A DNA stretch of 43,538 nt from a virus. Position 1 is the first letter of the stretch. Each line of letters starts with the position of its first letter. Where the stretch lies: positions 1 to 43,538 of IMG/VR virus record IMGVR_UViG_3300034105_000506; one strand, 5' to 3'. Of this stretch, positions 14,477-21,000 are shown piece by piece. The notes under the pieces were generated by a model. The model worked only from the letters and a program-made list of their open reading frames with translations. It was not told the DNA's origin and did no database searches. The translations under genes were made by a program, and so were the position numbers.

Positions 14477-14649
14477 TAATCCTCCAGTTGGTCAAAGATA
14501 ACAGAACGGAGATGATCCTTACGCTTACTATAGATGTAACCAATAGAGATGATTACATCTAACCGATCCACAGCCCATAGACTCATGAACTCTTGTTGTA
14601 ACATTTCATCCCTATCATCATAGATAATTAGTACATTCCATAGTGTCAT
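14476..14649 (-). CDS. hypothetical protein, 57 aa
   Basis: The frame begins MTLWNVLIIYDDRDEMLQQE and ends SVIFDQLED, with AAGGA 12 bases before ATG. Its TAA overlaps the following ATG (TAATG). VLIIYDDRDEML resembles the first strand and loop of a small alpha/beta domain. No family recognised. Support comes from the coupled layout and protein-like sequence. Confidence 0.62.
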   Translation of the reverse strand: MTLWNVLIIYDDRDEMLQQEFMSLWAVDRLDVIISIGYIYSKRKDHLRSVIFDQLED

Positions 14650-14652
14650 TGC

Positions 14653-14739
14653 TTAATATTCCTTATCAGTAAAGAGGTAGTTAATATAACAACTCAATAC
14701 AATACATACAATAACCCATGATGCAACCATCATAATCAT
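14653..14739 (-). CDS. tiny membrane peptide, 28 aa
   Basis: MIMMVASWVIVCIVLSCYINYLFTDKEY: almost entirely one transmembrane helix with a short charged tail. Its ATG overlaps the stop of the 34-residue membrane gene (AATGA), so the two would be made together. Very short, hence moderate confidence. Paired tiny membrane peptides in early phage regions may act on the host envelope, but nothing here shows the role. Confidence 0.5.
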   Translation of the reverse strand: MIMMVASWVIVCIVLSCYINYLFTDKEY

Positions 14740-14840
14740 TGCTTATTAATTTCCTTGTTCTCATCAATACAATAGAGTAGGCATGCTACAATGAGCACAC
14801 CAATCATGCCACCCAAGATAGGGAATATGATACCAATCAT
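14736..14840 (-). CDS. tiny membrane peptide, 34 aa
   Basis: One hydrophobic helix (MIGIIFPILGGMIGVLIVACLLYC) followed by the charged tail IDENKEINKQ. ATGA overlap with the 94-residue gene before it and with the 28-residue gene after it. The regular coupling at both ends is the main support. Function unknown. Confidence 0.55.
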   Translation of the reverse strand: MIGIIFPILGGMIGVLIVACLLYCIDENKEINKQ

Positions 14841-15121
14841 ACCTCTACCTCCGTCCACTTACTAACACCATTCATCTTATTGATAGTCTTCTTAAGTGAG
14901 TCAACATACTCCTCAAGTTTACCCACAGTAGCGGCATAATACTTAAGGGTATTAGTAAACCCTTCATTGCCCGTCTTCAAGATAGCATTAGCATCTTGTA
15001 AATCATCGCACTTACATGCTAACTCGTGAGTCTTTACCAAGAGTTCTTGTTCTCTCTTCTCAAGGTATACAATGTACGCTTGTGCTGCAGTCAACATCTT
15101 CTTTACTTCTGTTTCGTTCAT
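14837..15121 (-). CDS. coiled-coil protein, 94 aa
   Basis: Predicted almost wholly helical with leucine/valine heptads (AAQAYIVYLEKREQELLVKTHELACKCDDLQDANAILKTG... LEEYVDSLKKTINKMNG). Starts with ATG overlapping the stop before it (ATGA), AAGGAG six to eight bases upstream. A structural or partner-binding role is likely. No family recognised. Confidence 0.72.
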   Translation of the reverse strand: MNETEVKKMLTAAQAYIVYLEKREQELLVKTHELACKCDDLQDANAILKTGNEGFTNTLKYYAATVGKLEEYVDSLKKTINKMNGVSKWTEVEV

Positions 15122-15372
15122 GCTGTCTCCTTCTTAATAAAGTAAAGATACCCTTCGAACTTAATATCAAAGGAGTCATTGGACATCTCTCTTGCCCACT
15201 CGAAGCATCCTTCTAAAGTATCAAACTCTAGTGCATTAATGACATAAGAACCCTCACCCTTATAGGCAAAGACCTCAAAGCCTTTAACACATGACTCAAC
15301 AATGATACGAGTGCCAGACTTAAACTCCATCTCCACAGTCGGATCCCACTCAGCCTTATCGCCACTATACAT
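15118..15372 (-). CDS. hypothetical protein, 84 aa
   Basis: The start at 15372 has AAGGAG six bases upstream. An earlier in-frame ATG at 15423 falls inside a strong hairpin with no ribosome site, so it was rejected. The product MYSGDKAEWDPTVEMEFKSGTRIIVESCVKGFEVFAYKG is strand-rich, followed by a helix (LEGCFEWAREM). First gene after the hairpin-rich gap, which forms its leader. Function unknown. Confidence 0.7.
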   Translation of the reverse strand: MYSGDKAEWDPTVEMEFKSGTRIIVESCVKGFEVFAYKGEGSYVINALEFDTLEGCFEWAREMSNDSFDIKFEGYLYFIKKETA

Positions 15373-15410
15373 ATCATTCTCCTTGTTAAAGAAAGAAAGC
15401 AAACCATACG

Positions 15411-15634
15411 AAAGATATACCATAGGTTTCCCTACGGCATACCGTGATAGGAAATAGATTCACTAGGCAACTATCATACCTAGTGAATAGTTATTCTGTA
15501 TGCCTACGACAAGCATAGTATCGGTAACTAACCTTTGCTGATTGTTCACGTTTTAATAGTCAGCAAACTATCTAACATTGAGGAGGATGTTAGCAACCAA
15601 AGGTATACCATAGGTTTCCCTACGGTATACCGTA
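15411..15634 (-). ncRNA. hairpin-rich gene-free element, possible small RNA
   Basis: A 0.26-kb gap between coupled genes that holds six inverted repeats on the minus-strand transcript. Two 30-base hairpins (15602-15631 and 15414-15443) each have a 13-bp stem and a GAAA loop. They are near-copies whose differences keep pairing through G-U pairs. Between them lie CTAACAT/ATGTTAG with loop CCTCCTCA, TTTGCTGA/TCAGCAAA, a weak TATGC/GCATA, and ATTCACTAGG/CCTAGTGAAT (10 bp, perfect). No open frame crosses it. RNase III-type cutting at the two outer hairpins would release an RNA of roughly 160 bases. An RNA function is inference. Confidence 0.55.
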
Positions 15635-15907
15635 TTAGACATAGTGAAGGACAGATGTAATGTCCAACATATTAACATGCATACACGCTCCATCATCATG
15701 GCAAATACTGAGCCATTGATTAGCAGATACCTGACGCATCTCAATCTTAATTGAATCCCTAGCCCATCCCGGCAATGATTCAGCAACCATATCAGCCAAC
15801 CGACTCTCTTGTACATCCTTCATATCACTAAAGACACCAAGGGGAAGCGTTCCCTTATCATTATGCGCGGTGAGTACCTCAAGACTCCGACTTGTTACTA
15901 CGATCAT
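15635..15907 (-). CDS. hypothetical protein, 90 aa
   Basis: The start at 15907 follows AAGGAG at five to six bases; a longer frame upstream overlaps the preceding small gene in another phase and was rejected. The product MIVVTSRSLEVLTAHNDKG...SLPGWARDSIKIEMRQVSANQWLSICHDDG appears globular. Its stop lies four bases before the first GAAA-loop hairpin. No family recognised. Confidence 0.68.
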   Translation of the reverse strand: MIVVTSRSLEVLTAHNDKGTLPLGVFSDMKDVQESRLADMVAESLPGWARDSIKIEMRQVSANQWLSICHDDGACMHVNMLDITSVLHYV

Positions 15908-15917
15908 AGTGTCTCCT

Positions 15918-16067
15918 TTAGATTGACCAAGATACAAACCGATTAGTTGCAGCACTAACAACCTCAATACTATTGATGCATAGATTAGTATTCTTACGAA
16001 TATAATATACGCATTGATCATATGTACCTACGCAGAGAATCCTTCCTTCGTATTCTACATGAAACAT
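15918..16067 (-). CDS. hypothetical protein, 49 aa
   Basis: A frame from ATG at 16067, with AAGGAGG eight bases upstream and TAATG overlap with the stop before it, to TAA ten bases before the next ATG. The product MFHVEYEGRILCVGTYDQCVYYIRKN...SIEVVSAATNRFVSWSI looks like a small strand-helix-strand domain. Too short to assign. Confidence 0.68.
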   Translation of the reverse strand: MFHVEYEGRILCVGTYDQCVYYIRKNTNLCINSIEVVSAATNRFVSWSI

Positions 16068-16303
16068 TATACTACCTCCTTGTTAATTGTGACATACAAG
16101 GTGGAGCCATTGCTCCGGGTTGTATACTCTTCCTTGCAGCAATCAATATACTTGACTGCCTCTTCGGTATTCAGGAAATCTTCTCGGACATCCGATGCAC
16201 ACAATGAGTACATACTACATCCACCACCATCAGTAGCAGGAATTTGTTGCAACACAATCGTCATACCTGCCTTAAACGCTTCGGTAATACTTTCGAGTGC
16301 CAT
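16067..16303 (-). CDS. hypothetical protein, 78 aa
   Basis: AAGGAG precedes ATG by six bases; nine bases separate it from the gene before. Five cysteines (GGGCSMYSLCAS, IDCCKEE) are striking in so short a protein and might bind metal, but the spacing is not a recognised zinc motif. C-terminal NGSTLYVTINKEVV is strand-like. No family recognised. Confidence 0.7.
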   Translation of the reverse strand: MALESITEAFKAGMTIVLQQIPATDGGGCSMYSLCASDVREDFLNTEEAVKYIDCCKEEYTTRSNGSTLYVTINKEVV

Positions 16304-16312
16304 AGTGTCTCC

Positions 16313-16639
16313 TTAAAGGTGCAGATCAACGGCTTGAATAGCAGCCGTCAGACTATAGTCCACCACAGATACAACCACTTTCTTATCATATTCAACAACT
16401 CCCGCATCCTTAGATGGATCCTTCAAAGTGAATCCGAATTGGCGACCAGCATATGCTTTCTCAGCATAGCGAATACCATACTTCCGCATGGTAATTGTAG
16501 CAGCCTTCTCATAAGGCAATTCAAATACCTTGGCAACATAGTCAATCAAGGTAGCGGCATCACCCATAGTTCCCGATGCCTTGGCACGGATAGCATGAGT
16601 ACGAATAACTTCCATCTGAAAGGCTTGTGGCAATCGCAT
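16313..16639 (-). CDS. hypothetical protein, 108 aa
   Basis: AAGGAG is five to six bases before ATG. The first half is helical (FQMEVIRTHAIRAKASGTMGDAATLIDYVAKVFELPYEKAATITMRKYG). The second half is strand-rich with a basic, aromatic AGRQFGFTLKDPSKD segment. The helical half could suit nucleic-acid or host-protein binding. No family recognised. A strong hairpin lies in the gap before it. Confidence 0.7.
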   Translation of the reverse strand: MRLPQAFQMEVIRTHAIRAKASGTMGDAATLIDYVAKVFELPYEKAATITMRKYGIRYAEKAYAGRQFGFTLKDPSKDAGVVEYDKKVVVSVVDYSLTAAIQAVDLHL

Positions 16640-16671
16640 AGTGTTCTCCTTGTTTGGGACAGTAGATCAAT

Positions 16672-16697
16672 CGGTACACCCCTTGCAAGGTGTACCG
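16672..16697 (-). other. strong intergenic hairpin
   Basis: CGGTACACC and GGTGTACCG form a 9-bp perfect stem around an 8-base loop in the 64-bp gap between two early genes. No run of T follows on the minus strand, so it is more likely an RNA-processing or stability element than a terminator. Confidence 0.6.
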
Positions 16698-16703
16698 GAT
16701 GAT

Positions 16704-17108
16704 TCACTCTCCGATAGTTGGCAGAAGGGAATCGAAGTACGCTACCTGATCCTTGCTAGCCTTGGCAGGATTCTTAGCAACAACATCCGCTTCCCACTTC
16801 TGCCTTGGGAAACATTCCTGCAGATACGTTCGGGTGAAGGTAGCGAATCGAGTATCATCCTTCAGGTTAACATCAAACTTCCCCTTGATATAGGATGACA
16901 AAGTAATCTTATCACCATTCGGGAGAATATAGATTGAACGCTTCATGATAGCAGACATTGAACGGTTATCCACCACACCATCCTTGGTCAATACCTTGCC
17001 TTCATTGTCTTCCTTGTACTCATTACGATACCCAAGATTGATAGCATCTTGGAAAGTAGCGGCAACATTAAACGACTTGGCAATGGTAACAAACTTTGAA
17101 TAGTCCAT
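16704..17108 (-). CDS. hypothetical protein, 134 aa, first early gene
   Basis: First gene after the 0.9-kb junction, with GAAAGGA seven bases before ATG, so it is probably among the first proteins made. The product begins MDYSKFVTIAKSFNVAATFQDAINLGYRNEYKEDNEG and has a central SMSAIMKRSIYILPNGDKITLSSYIKGKF strand region. It ends with an AKNPAKASKDQVAYFDSLLPTIGE tail. No membrane segment and no recognised family. T7's first genes counter host defences, but nothing in the sequence shows that here. Confidence 0.75.
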   Translation of the reverse strand: MDYSKFVTIAKSFNVAATFQDAINLGYRNEYKEDNEGKVLTKDGVVDNRSMSAIMKRSIYILPNGDKITLSSYIKGKFDVNLKDDTRFATFTRTYLQECFPRQKWEADVVAKNPAKASKDQVAYFDSLLPTIGE

Positions 17109-17150
17109 ATTGTTCCTTTCGATAGTTACTTCCCGATGCCACGCGGCGAC

Positions 17151-17188
17151 CGGATAGGGAACCCTACTTCCGCAGGGTACCCTATCCG
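17151..17188 (-). other. two-tier hairpin in early leader
   Basis: CGGATAGGG pairs with CCCTATCCG (9 bp). After an A/A mismatch, ACCCT pairs with AGGGT around an 8-base loop. It sits 43 bases upstream of the first early gene. No T run follows, so a processing or leader-stabilising role is more likely than termination. Confidence 0.65.
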
Positions 17189-17189
17189 A

Positions 17190-17217
17190 TATCCCCCACG
17201 AAAGAACGCAGGGGATA
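17190..17217 (-). other. hairpin TATCCCC/GGGGATA
   Basis: A 7-bp perfect stem around a 14-base loop, directly abutting the two-tier hairpin. Together they form a structured leader for the first early transcript. Confidence 0.5.
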
Positions 17218-17298
17218 CCGGAAATTGTTATTCATTCACGGGTGAATCTTGCTAGGATTCTTTCCGTACTTCCCGTTAGACATCCGGGAGAGTGCATA

Positions 17299-17319
17299 CC
17301 TTGCCCCAACCAAGGGGCG
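17299..17319 (-). promoter_or_regulatory. degenerate copy of the promoter-like motif (site D)
   Basis: On the minus strand GCCCCTTGGTTGGGGCAAGG agrees with site C at about 14 of 20 positions, including GTTGGGGC, but lacks the following TA. It may be a weak promoter in the early leader, or simply a GCCCC/GGGGC hairpin. Confidence 0.3.
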
Positions 17320-17534
17320 GCAGGTAGTCCGAGTAGTCAAAGTGTGCGCGGGTAACCCGTTTGCATCCGGGTGTTCCACCGTTCATTCACACACCTATCG
17401 TACTTGCCGTTCACTTTCCCCTTGAGCAGGACGCGGAACGGGCGAGCGGTTGAATTGTCAAAGAAGGATCAGCAAACGGACGCTGACAATCTACAACGCA
17501 TCAGCCAATTAAAACCGCAGACCATGGCAGCAAA

Positions 17535-17623
17535 GTCCGATAACTTATTGGGGCTAATATAGGTTATCGGACGTTGCCCTGCAGCGGTTATCGGACGTGC
17601 CGACCCCCTCAGGTTATCGGACG
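17535..17623. repeat. iteron-like repeats of GTTATCGGAC
   Basis: Three direct copies of GGTTATCGGACG begin at 17562, 17586 and 17612 (24 and 26 bp apart). One inverted copy of the 10-base core lies at 17535-17544. Spacing near two to two and a half helix turns suggests protein-binding sites, for example for replication, packaging or a repressor. It does not match the DnaA box. Confidence 0.7.
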
Positions 17624-17627
17624 CGCC

Positions 17628-17664
17628 GGGGTGACGGGGGGTTGCGCGGGGGGATTTAGGGGGG
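17628..17664 (+). other. G-quadruplex motif
   Basis: Four G runs (4, 6, 6 and 6 long) with loops TGAC, TTGCGC and ATTTA fit the canonical quadruplex pattern on the plus strand. That is the template strand for all genes. It directly follows the iteron-like repeats. Confidence 0.65.
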
Positions 17665-17853
17665 ATACCCCTTCGCTAATTTTTGACCCCTCTAGTCGAT
17701 TCCCAGATTAAGTAGGGATCCCCCTAGCTTGCCCTGTGTGGGGTTGTTTGTGTTGATGTCCTCCGGTAGCCCCAGAGGGATCCGGGGACCCCATAGGAAA
17801 TCGACAAGGGATCAACCGGGGGGTAAACCCCGGAGTGCTCTATTCTTTGAATA

Positions 17854-17883
17854 ATCCTAGATCCCCTTTCGGGGACCTAGGAT
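17854..17883 (-). terminator. strong 13-bp GAAA-loop hairpin after the last late gene
   Basis: ATCCTAGGTCCCC and GGGGATCTAGGAT pair over 13 bp (one G-U) around GAAA on the minus strand, 168 bases after the giant gene. Only TTATTC follows, so it may slow or end late transcription or be a processing site. It has the same 13-4-13 design as the two hairpins near 15.5 kb. Confidence 0.55.
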
Positions 17884-17932
17884 CTGTATGTTTATATAAT
17901 ATTAAAATTAACACTTAGGTTAACTAGGGTTA

Positions 17933-17951
17933 CCCTTAGGTTACCTAAGGG
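17933..17951. other. perfect palindrome, possible protein-binding site
   Basis: CCCTTAGGT and ACCTAAGGG flank a single central base. The one-base centre cannot form a normal RNA loop at full pairing, so a dimeric DNA-binding site is more likely. Related CTTAGGTTA and CTAGGTTAC sequences occur nearby at about 17913 and 18005 within an A+T-rich stretch. Confidence 0.5.
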
Positions 17952-18030
17952 ACTATGTATTACTATATAATATAATAACATAATTTTAAAAACTTAAAGA
18001 CAGTCTAGGTTACTCAAGGTATCCCTTAAG

Positions 18031-18059
18031 TATCTATCTAGTAGCCCCAACTATTGGGC
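18031..18059 (-). promoter_or_regulatory. candidate phage RNA polymerase promoter (site C)
   Basis: TGCCC then AATAGTTGGGGCTACTAG on the minus strand; the core overlaps the stop codon of the giant gene. It shares 16 identical bases with site B. It reads from the end of the late genes into the junction, like the end promoters (phiOR/phiOL) that T7 uses for replication and packaging. Confidence 0.6.
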
Positions 18060-21000
18060 ATTACCTAGGAGATCACCTAGGGGACCTGAGACACCAGATA
18101 CACCATTTGACATGTCTCCACTATAAGGGGTTCCAGCTTTCTTGAGTCTAGCCTTTTCAATGGCTTGTTCCTCAAGCATATAGTTTCTGGGTTGTACCTT
18201 AGGCATAGTAGGTAATGTAGGTGTACTCTTCTGGGAACGCTTAAGCTTAGCATAAGGATAAGGATCTCTTTGGATTACATCTAGGTAAGACTGTAGTGCT
18301 CCCTTCTGATCCAAGGCTCCTGAGGCTTCTAGGGATCTAGCAGCCACAGCAACTGGACTACGGTTTAACAGAGAGTTAACTGAGGTGATATCACCAACTC
18401 CCTTTGCAACCTTCATGTAATCCGTTTGATCACCTGTGGCTCCTTCTAGGATACCACCGACACCCCGGACTATATCCTTACCAGCAGAGGCAGCAGCCCC
18501 GATACCGATAGATTCCATTGGGCTACCGTAAGATCTCCAAGTACCACCAGACATGTAACTCAAGCCACTCAGGACCTGCTCTAGGGCAGCTTGGGATGTA
18601 CCCAAGATAGGGGATGACTTGGCTACACGGACAGCAAAGGCAGCTGGGTTGTCTGCAAACTCCTCAAGGATATCTTCACCCTCTCTACCAGCAACCCACT
18701 CACGGAACAAACCAATGAGAGTATCAATAGTTCCATAGAGAACTATATTAGCTGCTAGGTAATGGAGAGTACTCCGGCTACCGTAGTCTAAGATAACACT
18801 ATCTTGGAATCCACGCATGTACGAAGAAAGAGCATACCAGAGTTTACCAAGTGGTGTCTTAGCATCAATAGAAGTAACTCTACCCAGACCCGTAGGTTCA
18901 GGTGATGAGTGCTTAACCACAAGGTCATCCAAAGCATGTCCATAAGAACTAATGACTTGTTCTAATACCTCTGGCTTAATGCCAGCTACAGGATTAGATC
19001 TGTTGTTCCAATATACATCAACCATGTTGTGGATATTGACACGACCATCACCCTTAGGGTCTACTGCCTTAATCAGATAGTCCAGATGTCTAATCTTCTC
19101 TGGAGAATTCAATCCATACTTCAAGAAGACCAAAGCTTCTTGTGGGTTGAATCCAAAGCCATACTGTCTGGCAATGGTAGAGAACTGTTTCCAAAGCTTA
19201 CGCTCAGCTCCGGCATCAGTCTCAGCTGCAATCATATAGTCTTGCATGATCTTCATTAACTTAGGATCTTCCAAGGCTGTGAGTAGTTTTTGAATTCTAC
19301 CTTTTTTGATATGCTTGTATAGCATGCGCTGTAGTCTAGTTTTAGCCATTGATCTGGTCATATTGGTTATAGCCTGTAGGGAACCAATAGACTCAGCAAC
19401 CTTAGATACAACCTCTAGACCACGAACACCAGTATCAGCTACACCCCGACTTGGGTTTGAGTTAATAAACTTTGTCTTTAGTTTAGAATCTAATTCAAAT
19501 GCCCCTTGCCCTGCTTCACCTAAGAAGCGAGAACTAAAGTCATGTTTAATATTTTCTAACCCAAAGATCATATCCCCAAGCTCAGAGTTATTCAGGAAAG
19601 CATTCTTAGAGAAACGAAGATCACCTGCAAGATACCGTAGGTTCTGAATCAGAACTCTAGGTAACGATAAAGGGTTTGCCTTTAAGGTTTCCATAATAAG
19701 TTCTGGCAAGGCTCCAAGGAAGTATCCCGGAGCAACCTTAACTTTTAGTAATGCTAAACTAATACGGGCAGCATATTGATCTTGATGCGGAAGCATAGGA
19801 AGAGTATCTGCATTATACATGTACTCATCCTTAAGTCTTTGAATACCAACTGTGATGTCTGACTGTCTGGCTTCGGTCTGTCCTTGTGACCAGTTCTCAG
19901 CCTTAGCTAAAGCATCAACATCTTCTCTAGCCTTAACAGCTATGTGTGAGAAGACATCTTCCATTGTTACACCACGAGTACCCATGAGTCTATCAAGTTC
20001 CTTCTGGAAGACGAGTTCAAAGACTCGACCATTCAAGAAGTAATTGTAAGACTCAGCAATGTTGGTTCTAATGTGTTTCAGAATAACAGGATCAGCTAAT
20101 ACTTCCTCAGGAATTAAACCGGGTACAGCTAGAGCTGTCTGTTCTTCCTGACCAACACGCATAAGGGGTCTATCAATGTTCGTACCAGTCTTTCTGTTAT
20201 GTTCACCATAGGCTCCCTTCTTGGTCTTGAAGTCTAACATCTCATTCATTTCAACTTCAATAAGATCTCTACCCTTTAGGTAGTCTTGCCACCGTTGGGT
20301 ATACATAGACTTATTGCCATTGACTGCTTCAAAGTAACGAAGCTGATCTGATTCCGAAAGATCTTTAAGGACCTTAGGCATTCGATATAAAGTAATTACA
20401 CCAGCATCATCTGTGAGAACAAAGTAGTTCTGTGAGTCAGCTCCATTAGCTAACTCAGCTAGAAGGTTTTTCTCACCAACAGTAAGTGGGTGTTCAGATA
20501 CTTCTAGAAGCTTTAGAGTTTCCTTGCTAAAGCTTTGAGTTGAATCACCCGGTCTGTAAGCGCGATCTCCAGCAAACAAGGCAGTACCTCTTGCTTCTTT
20601 TGATGAAGCGACATCTAGCCAACCAAGAACAATAAGTGTATTCACATCTAAGATTGGTGTCTTTAACTTACGCGCTCTACGAGTCTTTACAAGAGCAGCC
20701 ACAAAAGCAGAACGATCAGCTGGACTCATAGCCCCAAAGCTTTCATGGTTCAACTGAACTGGAGCATAGGTCATAGGATCTAATGGCGTACCATCAGCCG
20801 CTAAGACATGTCCCAATCCTGTGTCAGCCTGTAGTTCTAATACAGTTTGATTAGTCTGTCGTGTAACTTTTAGAAGAACATTAGTCTCTGTTGCTACTTC
20901 CTTTGCTAGCTCTGGGGATAACCCTAAAGCCACAAGATCAGCAGGAACAATATTAGTACCTTCTGAAAGCTTGGTATAACTTAGGATACCCACAGCTCTA

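Larger units (their letters stand above)
17109..18050. other. gene-free late/early junction, partly G+C-rich; likely genome-end or control region
   Basis: No convincing gene on either strand over 942 bp. From 17109 to about 17840 base composition is visibly richer in G and C than the flanking genes; from 17884 to 18010 it is extremely A+T-rich. It contains several hairpins, short direct repeats, a G-quadruplex motif and promoter-like motifs, listed separately. It lies between the last late gene and the first early gene, where T7-like genomes have their ends, terminal repeats and early promoters. A related pair of imperfect repeats (CGTACTTCCCGTT near 17265, CGTACTTGCCGTT near 17399) also occurs. 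No confident host promoter with both -35 and -10 boxes was found. Confidence 0.7.

Noticed and set aside
15568-15816. 82-codon minus-strand frame
   Set aside because: Out-of-phase shadow of the 90-residue gene; it also runs into the GAAA hairpin.
17276-17386. 36-codon minus-strand frame in the early leader (starts MNGGTPGCKRV)
   Set aside because: Only a weak ribosome site and no coupling to neighbours; the sequence is explained as well by hairpins. Kept as possible but not called.
17440-17462. Perfect -35 box TTGACA on the minus strand
   Set aside because: The bases 17 further on read TTCCGC, which is no -10 box, so a host promoter is not supported.
17371-17562. 63-codon plus-strand frame in the junction
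   Set aside because: Opposite to every gene, no ribosome site, ends inside the repeat array; likely chance in G+C-rich DNA.
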